Shown one piece after another: positions 13,240 to 25,479 of a stretch of DNA of 64,000 bases. A model generated the notes under the pieces. It did not search any database and was not told the origin of the DNA. It was given only the letters and a program-made list of their open reading frames with translations. The translations under genes and the position numbers were made by a program. The stretch is taken from contig JAJTWR010000332.1 of assembly GCA_021613335.1 (NCBI GenBank), positions 703,501 to 767,500 on the forward strand, in the 5' to 3' direction. Every line of letters starts with the position of its first letter. The first letter of the stretch is position 1. Source of the stretch: Whitmania pigra (lineage: Eukaryota; Annelida; Clitellata; Hirudinida; Haemopidae).

Positions 13240-14100
13240 CAATTTGTTTTATCTGTACAGGTTATTGATTTCAATTAAACTCATCTGATTGATTTACCTC
13301 CTGACATTCAGAGCAACTTCAATGCAAATGAATAACTTGTGTACACTTCTTAAACCTATACATACAAATTCTATATGCCATTACTTAACAATAAAATCAA
13401 CGTGCAATATTTTCAGCAAAAAACAATTTCCATATAAAGGCCAAAATACATAAACATTTTCAGGAACCAACCTATAAGCAAAAGGTTTTCTTTGATCTTT
13501 CTTAGATTTACTCATTCTTTGCTCTAATAAATGTCAGCTTTTAATCTTTCATTCAAACTATTCCGTACCAACTTTCAGATAAAAGGATGCCAATTAAGAG
13601 CAGACGATAAGCGCTCTCGAGGCCTCATTAGCTGTAATTGGCACAGCACGAAACATTAAGATTTTATAAATTCTAATTAAATGGCAGTATTTTGATTTTA
13701 TTCTACAAATTCTGCAAATCAAGGCAATATCTCAGTAAAAAAAACTTTGAAAACAACAAAATGAGGCATTTTTATAGTAAGGATAAAAAAGAATTTTTTG
13801 TTTGTGAAACATGACTCACCCATTGTTCTTAAATTGTTCTCGTTTATAAGCAGAGGTAAATTAGCCAGTGAGGCATCTGAATATTCCATACGATTTAAGT
13901 TTAGCTTCAACAAACATCAGACAAGTCAAATAAACGACACGCGCGACATTTCAATAAGAGCTACCAAAGCCTCCGCACTTCGTAAACGAGCAAAAACAAT
14001 CACTTCCTATCTGGCTACAAACTTTGCGGCAATACAAATGTATTTGGGTAGTTATGTATCTTGTGTATAGAATATTCTAATTTTTGTCATTTATATGAAT
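13240..14100. other. Intergenic, no gene recognised
   Basis: This is 5' flank of the PHLDB gene. It contains one short candidate exon on the minus strand (ATG at 13515) that does not join in phase. Otherwise nothing is supported. Confidence 0.5.
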
Positions 14101-14114
14101 CATTCATTCAGATC

Positions 14115-15035
14115 AATTACTCATTCTTTGAGTCTTTTCTGACAACTCTTAGGAAACTCGTCAATACATTTGAGTATGGAGATTTCCAGGACTCAGCCGT
14201 CCGTGATCAAATTGTCACCGGAATCACTGAGTCAAGATAAGATGGCAAGAACAAATACTCAGTCGAACCTGCCGTTATTGTGGAGGACAACATCAGGCAT
14301 GTCAAGGCTGTGGAAAGTCTAACCACTTTGCAGCAGTGTTCCGCAGCAAGCCAGTTCATCACATCGAGCTCGATGAATAGCTCCTGGCAACACAAACCAA
14401 ACGGTCCTCCAGATGGTTGTCCAAGCTGGTAGTCGCTGGAGAGGTAGTGCAATTTAAGCTGGATATTGGAGCGACTAGCAATTTATTGCCAACTAGCCCC
14501 TCAACATTTCAGTTCAGCCAGCCAAATATTCAATGCGCATGTTTGACGGCACAGGGCTGAATGTTCGGTACAATGATTCTTCCAGTCATCAATCTTCAAA
14601 CAAGACAGAAGGGAAGGACCAATTTCTATGTCACTAGTGCCTCAAAACACGTTGCTTGGTATCGAAACTTGCCAAGAATTTGACTTGCTTCGAGTCAATG
14701 GAGCTGCCATTTGTGAGCTCAGAATCTCCACGCAGCTCTCCCAGGCTCAGGTAAAGTTTGGTCGACGCACCCGCACCTTGATGCCAATTTCAGACAGCCT
14801 CCTGCAGACTCCGTCTAGTTCAAGAGTAAGGGAAACGATGAAATCTGTCAAGATGAAGCAAGCGACATTTTGCAATGCATCTACCAAAGAAAGACTCTCA
14901 ATTGATATTGGACAAACTGTACGTTTAAAACCAGATGGCGGAAGTGATTGGCAGAAAGGCTCCATCAGCAAGGTGTTTCATGGAGATCCGGATGGTGTGT
15001 TACAAGACGCACCGATGACTTCAAATGTCTAATGG
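14115..15035 (+). mobile_element. Internally deleted Ty3/gypsy retrotransposon relic
   Basis: Three pieces of a K02A2.6-like gypsy polyprotein are adjacent on +. (1) A Gag block near 14125-14235, FLTTLRKLVNTFEYGDFQD then VRDQIVTGI. (2) A retropepsin near 14456-14715, with LDIGATSNLLP (DTG replaced by DIG) and then the LLGIETCQEFDL block. (3) After only about 40 codons, the integrase C-terminal tail at about 14755-15032, FGRRTRTLMP then IGQTVRLKPDG. Reverse transcriptase, RNase H and the integrase core are missing, so several kb were deleted. Gag and protease are frameshifted relative to each other. No LTRs seen. Inactive. Confidence 0.75.
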
Positions 15036-15375
15036 TTCAAAAATGTATAAATGATTGTAATAACTTAACATCACAACGAAAACTTTCATTTAACGCTTGT
15101 GTATTTGCAGTATAATATCAATTGCTACAGCATTTAAAAAATAGATCCCTTGCTAACAATCGGAATTTAGCTGGAATTTGTCATTTTAGGGTTTATTAAG
15201 TCGCCTGTACAGGAAAATTGCAACTTGCCGCTCCCGCGATTCATCATGAAGTTTTGCAGCGATAGCATAATTCAAGTACTGCCGCTTGAATCTTCGCCAT
15301 TCAGAATCTTATGTTACTTTCATTGATGTGGGAACTGGAATAGAAGTCGCCATCTTCTGAAACCGTGTAACGTTT

Positions 15376-15383
15376 ATTGTCGT
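15376..15383. repeat. Left target-site duplication of hAT element
   Basis: ATTGTCGT, identical to 16499-16506 and abutting the CAG end of the element. Confidence 0.85.
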
Positions 15384-16498
15384 CAGGGGGGGGAGCCAGG
15401 GGGGCAGCTTGGAACAGACTGAAATAACTTGGGAAAATTAGGATTCAAAATTTAAATGTGTATTATAATAATTCCTACAAGGTTTAAAATTTAATGTTAC
15501 AAAAATATTTAAATATTTAAAATGAAATAATGTCAGCAGACGCCCATTTCTCTTGGTATTAAATTAAATTCGCCATTGGTTGGATATTTCGTTGTCTTGG
15601 TGATTTTGTTTACTTTCATAATTTGTTGACGGTTATTTGAAAGTTTGAGTTTTTGATACGTGTTATAATAAGCGCTTAATTTGTAGTAATAACAAATATT
15701 ACTATAGTTTAATAAGTCTAATAAACAAGTTGTTATTACAATTCCGCAGTAATTATCAGTAAATAGTACATATTATGGCTCGTTATAATCCTTGTTTAAA
15801 AGGATGGTTTGAGGATGTTAAGCTTAGACCTTATCATGTTTCATATCTGAGGCGTAGATCGCAAAATGTTGTTTAATTAATTGTGAACACGCTCAAAAGT
15901 AAAATCATTAAAGAAATTTCTGACAATCAGTTCTACACTGTGACGGCGAATCCAACACCAGGTAGTTCGAGGAAAGACATGTTGACTATTGTAATCCGTT
16001 TCGTCAATCAGGAAGGAATTGCAAATGAAAGACTCTTGCAAATAACCGAAATAACTGACAAGACTGGCGCTGGAATAGGAAAGATAGTCAGTTGCTTGCA
16101 AAGCAATGCCGTTGATACTGACAATCTTTCTTTTCAATCGTGTGATTTTGCTGCTTCAATGTCGGGAGAGTTTAAAGGAGCTCAACAGAAAGTATCTGAG
16201 TTGGTTGGCCATTTTACAAGCGGATACAAACACTAGTGAAGATTTTCTTACTACTAGTGAAGAAGTTGTATTTTTGTGTAAAAGATAGATTTTGTTTAAT
16301 ATTTGGGAGATATTGCACACATATTTTAATGTACCATGACTCTTGTCTGTTAAATTTTATCAAAGTTTGGAGTTGGTCATAATAGTTGTTGTTAGCGAAC
16401 AATAAATATTGACTAAATATTAAGAAAACATTTTTTGGAGTTGGGAAAAATTGTTCTTTATGCCCCCCCCCCACTATTTTGCCTTCGGTACGTCTCTG
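15384..16498 (+). mobile_element. Short hAT element with intact 8-bp target duplication
   Basis: ATTGTCGT occurs at 15376-15383 and again at 16499-16506, directly flanking a segment that starts CAGGGGGGGG and ends CGTCTCTG (inverted: CAGAGACG). An 8-bp duplication is the hAT signature. Inside, an open frame at 15883-16236 (118 codons, no ATG at its start) gives TVTANPTPGSSRKDMLTIVIRFVN, EITDKTGAGIGKIV and FAASMSGEFKGAQQKV. This matches the DUF4371 region of ZMYM1/THAP12-like hAT transposases. The rest of the transposase is gone, so this 1.1 kb copy cannot move itself. The preserved duplication suggests a fairly recent insertion. Confidence 0.85.
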
Positions 16499-16506
16499 AT
16501 TGTCGT
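16499..16506. repeat. Right target-site duplication of hAT element
   Basis: ATTGTCGT, identical to 15376-15383. Removing the element plus one copy restores a continuous host sequence. Confidence 0.85.
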
Positions 16507-17174
16507 CGACATGGTCCTGAAGCATAATATTCCTGAAGTGCATGTTTGTAAGATACTTGGAGCATATCTATAAATATATCTAAGCAATGCATAATCACAT
16601 ACACATAAGGGTCACATAATCATTTCTTTAATTAAGAAGACTTTTAATTATATTACATTAACATACGTTCGACTAACTCGCCAACAGTTTATAACAACAC
16701 GCTTACAGAATGGATCACATGAGAACGAAGAACAATAACTTTTTTTGCTTTTCTAGGGTCAAAATGAACTAATTTGGTTTCTTGGAAATATACGTCCCCA
16801 AATGAGTATAAGTAAAATTCCTGCTCTCTTTTGGGATAGCCAGGGTAGCCATTACAAGTGTCCCTTTACTGATTTTTTACGGACTATAAAAATGCGACTA
16901 TATTAATCCAAACGTAGAGTTATTTAAATTTACCAATTTATCAAAATAAATATAATTATTATAAATTAAAACTAACAACTTGTAGGACAATTTTTAATTA
17001 ATTTTTTTTTACAGATTGTATTACTGCTTTCAAGTTTGATTAAACAACACAATAAAAATATGATTAATAATGTTATTGAATGCCGGTTTTAATAATGTTA
17101 TTATGCTGGTTTTAGTCCCTAAAATCTAAAATCTGGCTGGACCGATCCGTATTTTCGCTCGATGAGAATTGGAA

Positions 17175-18127
17175 ATGCTCATTAGCAGAATAATCTCGAG
17201 GAATTCTCCAGTTGTCGCGCAAAGTTGTTTGATATATTATGTGTGATTAAGTATTGTTTTGTTTAAGTCTATGAATTTGTATAGGAATTCCATTTAATGT
17301 CAAATTTTCAGACACATCCAAGAATAAGCCATATTAATTTTGTGAACCTTCATTGAGATGTTGATTTTCAGTACGGTATAAGCGGTCAACAATATCAACG
17401 GAGACTATTATCGTTCACAAGGACGTCGTCGATAAGCACAAACGAGCGAAGCATGTTGAAGAACTCAACCAGGAAAGGTCACGTTTGGCTGCCGACGAAG
17501 ACATGGTAACGTTCACGTATGTAGCACATAGCTTAGGATACATACAGGAGTTTAAATCATTGTAGCCTGTGCAAGGAATGTCAAATCCATATCTGAAGCC
17601 TGCAGAGAAGTGTCTAATTTGCAAGCATAACATCCCCCTGGATTGGAAGGTATGTCCTTGTTACACCAGTAATTAAAAATAGATGTTCCCATACAATTTT
17701 TTGCTTTCAATGCTAGAACACCAGACTTCTCAGTCAATTCACATCTCCTTACACTGGTAGGATATATGATCGAGGTGTAACAGGATTGTGCCTCTTCATG
17801 CAGAGGAGAATTTCTAAGTTGATTATTAGAAGCAGATTTTTTGGTGAGCTTACCATTCCTTGCCACAACATTCACCACACTATTAAGCAATTACCGAGCC
17901 ATAAATGAGCATCGATTTTCCCAATGAAGAATCGTAATGTGAATATTAACTGTGGGCATTTTATTTCTTTTTAGCAAAAACATTGAACTTATTTTAATTC
18001 TATTTATTGTAGTGCTATCATTATAATAGTTTACAATGTTCTTGCTCCAGGTTATATGCCATATGAAATGAAAGACCCCAAATTTGTTAAAGACCCACAA
18101 CTTTTTGATCCATTCAAGAGGAAATAA
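17175..18127 (+). CDS. MRPS18C: Mitochondrial ribosomal protein S18C
   Basis: Five exons, 17175-17223, 17372-17505, 17566-17649, 17717-17843 and 18051-18127, close in phase to 156 residues. The N-terminus MLISRIISRNSPVVAQ is basic and hydroxylated, like a mitochondrial presequence. The core carries EKCLICKHNIPLDWKN, LLSQFTSPYTGRIYDR and GVTGLCLFMQRRI, then GYMPYEMKDPKFVKDP, which follows vertebrate MRPS18C (bacterial S18 family) throughout. The C..C pair may be a zinc or Fe-S ligand set, as seen in mitochondrial S18 proteins. It acts in the small mitoribosomal subunit. The exon 1 donor (AAA|GTTGTT) is weak, so the first 16 codons are less certain. The stop lies 71 bp from the HELQ stop, tail to tail. 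Confidence 0.9.
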
Positions 18128-18198
18128 ATCACAGAACTTCAGATTAATTTTTGTGATTTTATGATTAAAACAGAAATGTGGAAAAAACTTTTTTTGTA

Positions 18199-21100
18199 TC
18201 ACAGCTGAGATATGTTTATGAGGTCAAGTGTGTCATTAAAGAAGGAAGCATTGCTGGCATCAAGCTGCGAACCGATCTCAGGAATGGGTACAAGCTCCCG
18301 CACTTCGTGTATGAGGTCTTCAAGCTTTTCTTTAACTAACATCTGACAAGAAATAACCGGATGTTATTTATCTGCAATTTACATTGTCGAACTTTTACCT
18401 GAGCAGAAGCAATGATTAGTTTTGCAACTTTCCTCGACATAAGCTGGACTCCATGTACAAGTTGTTCCACGCTTGACTGAGCGACCTGCTGAGGCGACGT
18501 AAACCCTGCCTTGTACAATAACCTTGCACGACCCTAAAAAAAAGTGTTCCCAGTTATGACTGTTAAACCTTATTAAAAATAATAAATCGTAGCCAACAAT
18601 TTTTACTCCTGATATTTCCAGCAGTGGTATTAGTTCCATTGAACAACAATATGACAGTTTCTTTATAAAGTTGGGAAGTAGGTTTTGGTAAGGCCACAAA
18701 TCATCTAATTCCTGTACAAGAAATAAGTGTTGCTAAACAAGCTGCTGGATTACACTGCTGTTTGGACTGTGTCACCTGGCAGAAGTGAAGAATGCTAGAG
18801 GCAAAAGTAGCAGCAGACGAGAGGAGGTTCTGGATAAATCCACGAGTCACCTGAAACTTTGATGCGACCTCCCAAACCGATTCCTTCTTTAGAAGTACAT
18901 TTAGCATCAAGGTGAGATAAAACCTCTTAGCAACTTCTTCGACATCTGCACTCTACTCAATCAAATAGTGATGTCATTAAGTGGCATTGGGACTATCTCA
19001 TAGGTGAAAGGTAAACTGACAAGATTCCTTGAAGACATGCCAGATGCCTTTCTGTTCAAATAGGTTTCTGAGATGCCAAGCATAGACATCAGCTTGATTT
19101 CTTCAGCAGACAGACCAAATGTCTGGAAAAAGTTTTTGTAAATCAGGAAAACAAATACAAGACACACTGTGTTATTGTGTTACCTCATTTAGGTAGGTCA
19201 TCCATTGAACTTCCGTATGACCGATGGTCTCGTATGGTGTGACTGCATACAGTAGATGAAGATGGCTGGAAAGGACTAGACCACTGAGGTTGCGGTTTAA
19301 ATCAGCATACAACTTCTTGCCCAGCTTTGGATCGATGGACCCTGATTGGGAACGAGCATTTGAATCATCAAAAAGCCACCAAAACGAATGCTATTGACAA
19401 CTGTTTATAGTTCAGTGCAATTACATGGTTCATCCACTGTTAATAAATATTAAATACAAGATCCTTGTTTTTTATATATATACTAGTGTTTGTTAAATAG
19501 AATATGGTTAAGAATTTCCATTTCTGATTTGACTCAATAAGTTGAATGATAGGAAGAGGATGATTCCATTTATAAAAAGCAAAAGAATAAATGCTGGTTT
19601 GTATTTAAAAACAAAAAATCAGAAAGTGCAAATTGTTCGTCTAAATGTATGTTTGCTATGAGTCAACACAACAATCTTAGGTAATGTGCTGATGGAAACA
19701 AACAACAAATAATCTGCCAACCAGTTAAACCACCAGTCAATTCGTGTAAATGGTGCTTTCGCCATCTGATTGGGAATCACGATAAATAATTTGTTATTGA
19801 GATACACGTAAACAATAAAACCTTTGAAAATGGCTCTCCCCAACTTTGTGACATCAAGCTTGAGAATGCCTTCTGTTGAGACTTTCTGAGAAATGTAACC
19901 ATCATCAATGAGCCCTTTTAAGCAGCTGTTTGCTTCTGCTGTCAGATCCACATCCTTGTTTTTACGTAGTTGGATGTGACACAGTGTTCTCTTCAAGAAC
20001 TGTGCCATCTCATGGGTGTTACTCACCATCTGATAAAATTATAGTTAGGAAATGAAGATTAATTTGATAATATATACCTTAATTAAATTATACTTTTAGG
20101 CCAATGGAAGACAGAATTACAGACGACAGTCCCTTGCTACCCTCATGCAAGAGACTTGAGTGGCATTCTTCACTGCCATCACCCAGCAAATCAAGTATCT
20201 GCAATGACACAAGCATGAAAATGCTTGAATATTTAACAGCCACCAAATTTAAATGCATCGAATAGTATGTCAAATCCAACCACATTCAGATGACTACCTT
20301 GGCTTGATCCGCATTATTGGAGATGAGATAACTCTCCCCAGAAGAATGGAAACCCGCCCGACCTGCACGTCCAACCATCTGCTTGTACTGCGTTCTGCTC
20401 ATGAATTCGCATCCCACATATGGAGATCGTAGTATGACCCTGCAAATGATTGCAAAACAAAATTCAATTAAACTCACTTCAACAAGATGCATTATAAATG
20501 ATAACCTTTTTGCTGGGAGATTGACTCCGGCTGCAAGGGTTGAAGTGCAGGTAATGACACTGATAACTCCCTCCTGATATGCTTCCTCGATGAGTTTTCT
20601 CTCTTCATTAGTGAGTCCGCTGTGATGGTAAGCCACTCCGAATGTGATTGTTCGCTCCAAGATTGGACATGCAAAGCTCTCTTCGACTTTCATGTTTTTC
20701 AGGAGTGCTGACCTTTCCTGGGCCTTGATGGCTTTCATGGAACTTCAGAGAAGCAGTTTTTAGAATGAATGACAGGTATTTTTTGAATGACACTCTTAAT
20801 AAACCTCGGCATGAGATTGCAGAGAAGCTGAGCGACATTCTCACAAATCTTCTTCGTTGAGCAAAAGATGAGACATGAATCTTTAGGCACAACCTCCATG
20901 ACAAGACCCAAAATATGATCAGGATCTAATTTCTGAGATTCTTTGGTGTAAAGATCCTATTATATATCGATATAATATGTTATTAGTCATATAGTCATGT
21001 ATAATTTACATATATGTACAATATTGATTCAGCGTCACAAAAGTTTATATTCAGACAAAATTATTAAATAAAAAATCATTCAAGACCATATTTTTTTTCA

Positions 21101-23024
21101 ATTTGTCTGAATTTATCCTTGCAACATGCTTGTCCACTCACAATGCCATTTATGCATGTAATTTCAAACTTTTTATGACTTTCATAAATGCATCAGTAAA
21201 AACATACTTTGAATGAAACAAACTTTAAGAACTCCAATTTGTCCTCGGCACTGTTGTTGACGCTGTATATTCCGTCAGATATTTTTACATACTCCTTTAA
21301 TTCAACCTTTGAAGCAAACAAATCAAGGCTTAATAAAACACTTCAGAATATGCAATAAAAGTTAAATAAATTTGTGATATCAAATAAAAAATATTCAAAA
21401 ATAATTATTTACCGGTCTGAAATTGTCGACATAAAGTTGAGCATTTAAAAATTTCTTCAAGTCTTCTATGTTGTTCAAGGTCGCACTCATTCCTACCAAC
21501 TGCGTTGTTGCTGCATAAAAGCAACAGTAATGTATGATCAACAATGCCTCCAATGTTCATCAGAATTCAATTAAACACAAAATGATAACAACTAACCCCT
21601 AACACCATTTAATCTTTTAAAGTTTTACAATGAGAAAAAACACTCACGACTTGAAAACATGATTTTTGTGAGAGTCGACTCCAATGTCGAGCCTCTGGAT
21701 CCTCCCTCTCCAATCATGTGCAGCTATATATTGTATTACACAATGCATTATGTAAATTAGTTAATTGATAGATATAAATAAAATATAAAAATATTTAATA
21801 AATAAATACTAAGGATATAGAAAATAATACTTAATATCAACAATTACTCGTTCAAACCTCGTCGACAACAACCAAGCCCATTTCATCCAAGCGACTGTTT
21901 TCAATCAAACTATTAACAAGCGACGCGGCCTTTTCTATCGTGGCCACGTAAATTGATTTTCTTCTGTGGCGCAATGGTGGCAGCTTGCCCTTGCTGCCTG
22001 CATATTCTTCAACCAAAAAGTTGAGATCAATCCCAAACGGAGCCAAACTCTTCATCTTTGAAAAATTGTTTTAATTCACTATTTGTTCTATTCTAATTCA
22101 AATAATGATAAGTCTATAAATTCATACCTTTTCTTGAACTATTGCTACAAATGGCAGAATGAAGAGTGCATTTTTCTGCTTGCAAATGACTTGCTTCATC
22201 ATGAGAATTTCAGCAACCATAGTTTTTCCTCCTGAGGTCGGTAAAGAATAAATAAGATTTGATCCCAACGAATTGCATTCTAACTGCAAACATTTCTTCT
22301 GCCAGTCTGAAATGTTACAAAAAGTTTTAGAAGTTCAAATTATTTCTAATCCATTGGAAAGCTTTTTTACTAAAATCAATTAGCTTTAGAAACTCCGCCA
22401 GTGCTCATTACACTAACCATACAAATCTGAAATAGAACGATGCACCCAGAACAAAGACTTAATTTTCATTGGAAGCCCGAAGAAATCTGGATTTTCACTA
22501 TTATCTGCATTCTCTGCAAGAACTGCTGTATTATGACTTTCAACTGATTTCTTTGAGGTTAAAGTTGTATTATTACATTCACTTTTAATGGAAGTTAAAT
22601 CTTCACAATGTTGCTTGGAAATTTGAGTTGATTTAATTGAAGATTCTTGTAATTTGGCTTTTGGGTTCACATTGAAACTATCATTTTTAAGGCTCATATC
22701 CATTGTATTGTTTTTCATTCTGTCTTTTAATTTTTTGGCAAAATTAGACGATGCTCCAGTCTGTAAATGTTCCTTTCTGATCGACATTTTTGTTTCTCTG
22801 AAGGATTTATTGGTTTGCGAATTCTTCACAGAGTCAGATTCGTTTTTACTATATGTTCTTAAATCTGCGTTCTTTTTCGGTCTTTTCCTCAACGGGGGTA
22901 CAAACTCACAAAAATCATCATCATCTGTTATACAGTCAATATTATTTTCAATTCCATGCTTTCCTTTAGTTTCTTTTTCTGCTGAATGTGGTTTATTGAA
23001 AGTCGTAAATTTCTTGGACTCCAT
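18199..23024 (-). CDS. HELQ: DNA helicase HELQ (Hel308/POLQ-like)
   Basis: Seventeen exons (23024-22418, 22306-22128, 22055-21858, 21723-21648, 21510-21413, 21306-21208, 20956-20805, 20742-20506, 20439-20298, 20198-20094, 20029-19822, 19341-19184, 19122-19021, 18952-18776, 18711-18598, 18533-18399, 18342-18199) close in phase to 976 residues. Visible SF2 helicase motifs are Walker A PTSGGKT, motif Ia [15 protein letters not shown] box split by an intron (VVVDE/LHMIGEG), motif [11 protein letters not shown], motif [33 protein letters not shown] and motif [13 protein letters not shown]. The winged-helix, ratchet and helix-hairpin-helix regions follow ([24 protein letters not shown]). The first ~200 residues are polar and disordered, as in vertebrates. 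HELQ is a 3'-5' helicase acting at stalled forks and in homologous-recombination repair with RAD51 paralogs. Human HELQ is somewhat longer (1101), mostly in the N-terminus. All catalytic motifs are intact. Confidence 0.95.
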
Positions 23025-23876
23025 TGTATTTTATGAAATATGGTTACTTTATATCAAATTACGATCATCTTCGCCGGTATCTTCCCATAATGATAGATAA
23101 AACCCGCCTGTAAACAAAAACGTGAACGGCGAACGTCCAAAATTGAATTTTAAAATTGGATTCATATTAAATTTAAAGAAAAAGAATATGTAAATGAAAT
23201 CATCTTTAAATTAAAAAAATTATCATTAAAAACTGAAAAAGACTCACACTAGGCGATGTGTGTCTCAAGCAAACAAACTGTCAATCAAACGGTTTTTCCT
23301 CGGCATACAATTCTTGGAAGATTTTGTGCATAATTTTACATTTTCTATTTCTAGAATTAATTCTGCCAATTATGTCATCATCACTGCGGAAATGTGTTTT
23401 AGAGTTGATGTATTAACTGTAATGCCATGATTAGTTGAAGTAACTATTGTAACGACTTTTGTTTTTTTAGTTTTTCTAAATAAATGTTAAGAAATTCTAT
23501 TTTAACGCTGAGATTTCTAGGAGATTACAGACAATAATTGCAACGTTAAACATACCCATAACTATGTTGCTCGAACTTTGCGTAAAAATAAACTTTAAAA
23601 ATTGAGAGTTCAAATTAAGTAAATAAGTACTATATCGACCGTCAGAGCTAATTATTGCCACTTAGGTACCAAATAGCAGACAAATGCGGTAGGTCGTCTG
23701 CTTCCATTCCAATTAATGGCACGCCCATAATGTCATTTTCGATGGAACGACTTAATAGGCCGCATCCATCATATGATGTGACCTTCATTGGTCAGTTTGT
23801 ACTCCTCAAATTGGGTTATCATTTTAATGGAGACACGTGTCAGGAGTCAGTTGGTCGCTGTTTATGTCAAAACAAG

Positions 23877-24017
23877 AATGATGACGACGACGACGACGAC
23901 GACGATGATGATGATGATGGTGGTGGTGATGATTACGACGACAATGATGATGATGGTGATGGTGGTGGTGATGATTACGACGACGACGAGGATGACGATG
24001 ACGATGATGATGATAAA
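23877..24017. repeat. (GAC)n/(GAT)n/(GGT)n microsatellite
   Basis: Interrupted trinucleotide run. It yields poly-Asp on + and poly-His/Arg on -, neither with any coding context. Confidence 0.9.
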
Positions 24018-24416
24018 GAAAAACAGAGGTTTTAGGAATAACCGTTATAGCATGTTGTTTAGAAGTTAATCGACATTTAATCAATTAAGCTAAATACCTA
24101 GTTATAATTTTTTCAATTTCATATCTTGATATATTTTTCCCAATTCAATGCGATGCTTACAATAGATTAGATAGTAATCATCAAGACGTTACATTGTTCA
24201 TTTAATTGTTAAATGTTAATTAGTTAATTTCAATCTATTTGCTAATCGATGATGGTAATGATGACGATGCGAAACTGATGCCTTGCCCTTGCCAGGCCCA
24301 TAATTTTGATTGCCCATCCGATGTCTGATCTGCTTATTAACCTGTATCTGCTCAATGTCCTGCACATCTCCTGTTTATGTACATCAATACCTGTACGATA
24401 AAGACACGTCAGTAGT

Positions 24417-24600
24417 ATGGCTTCGAGTCAAGCAGACGATTGTGGTAATGGAAAGAGAAAAGTTGCTGGAAGCATTCGTCTGGAAAGGCAGACAGCGACA
24501 AATAAACACAGACCAAGGAAAGCGGCCAGCGGTAGCATCCTTAAAGAGATAAGGAGCTCTCTCCCTATGATAACAAAAAAACCAATGCTGCTATCGTAAG
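24417..24600 (+). other. Possible small first exon, basic peptide
   Basis: ATG at 24417 opens about 60 codons rich in Lys/Arg/Ser, including GKRKVAGSIRLERQT, KHRPRKAASGSILKEIR and SSLPMITKKPML. It ends at a good donor (CTATC|GTAAGG). The KHRPRKAASGSILKEIR stretch is faintly like the histone H3/CenH3 tail-to-alphaN transition, but no histone-fold exon was found downstream in the window. It could be chance. Confidence 0.2.
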
Positions 24601-24857
24601 GCAATAAATAAAAGATTAGGTCGTGTAAGTCTGAGATAAAGAGAAGACGTGTTGTTCTCTCGTTGCCCGGAGCTGTTGTGTCTTGCGTGTGTTCCGGGAG
24701 CAGAATTCCATCAATTCGGCGCGAGAAAAGGCAATCGTTATCAGGAGCACTTAAAAATTTGCTAATAAAATTAACCAAAAAGATCTTTCACGTTAACTGC
24801 TTCAGAACCTAAGAGGTAATTGTTTACGGTTAAGAGGAGGTGCCGTCGGTAACAGTT

Positions 24858-24889
<32 letters not shown>

Positions 24890-25479
24890 TATCTACATTA
24901 ATAAATATTACATTACTAAATATTACTAATTATTGGTCAACTTCCAGAGATGTTATTTATAGTAGTAATTATGACATTGAATCTTCCTCACTTCCAAAGT
25001 AGAATGCATGCTGATAATGATGTTGCTCGTTGTGGACTTGCTATATTAAGGTTGTCCGGTCAATGGTAATAATGATTGCGATGATGATGACATTTTGTAC
25101 ATTTCAAGTCTCACTCACCGATACTCGCCGCTAACTTTATTGTCAAAATAATAAATAATAAATTTTTTAGTAAATTTGCTACTGATGAGCGTTTGAACGG
25201 TGTGTTCGGAGACATTGATTACACAAACCATCACTCAAAAAACAAGGCATCTTGGATTTTTACGATTAGAACGTCTGGAAAATGTACATAACAACAAAAC
25301 TAAGATCTGATCAACGGATCTGGGATTTAAATATCCGATAGTCATTAAGAATATCGACTAAGCAACGACATACATTCGATACATCATCTCTTGCGTCTCC
25401 ACCGATGTACTGATTGTACTTTTAATCATTGTGGCAATGAGATTTCTCATGGAACATACGACGAGTACGGCATGCTCAT

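Larger units (their letters stand above)
23025..25479. other. Intergenic between HELQ and NK4
   Basis: Contains (GAC/GAT)n at 23877-24017, (ATC)n at 24857-24890 and one small basic open frame (24417-24598). Stop-free acidic or histidine frames over the microsatellites are artefacts. No other gene supported. Confidence 0.5.

Noticed and set aside
13471..13515. Candidate 5' exon MSKSKKDQRKPFAY for the PHLDB gene
   Set aside because: Ends in phase 2, while the only usable acceptor before the long exon needs phase 1. The ATG at 13236 with an upstream stop is simpler.
23655..24084. Poly-Asp (+) and poly-His/Arg (-) reading frames
   Set aside because: Products of a trinucleotide repeat with no splice or domain context.
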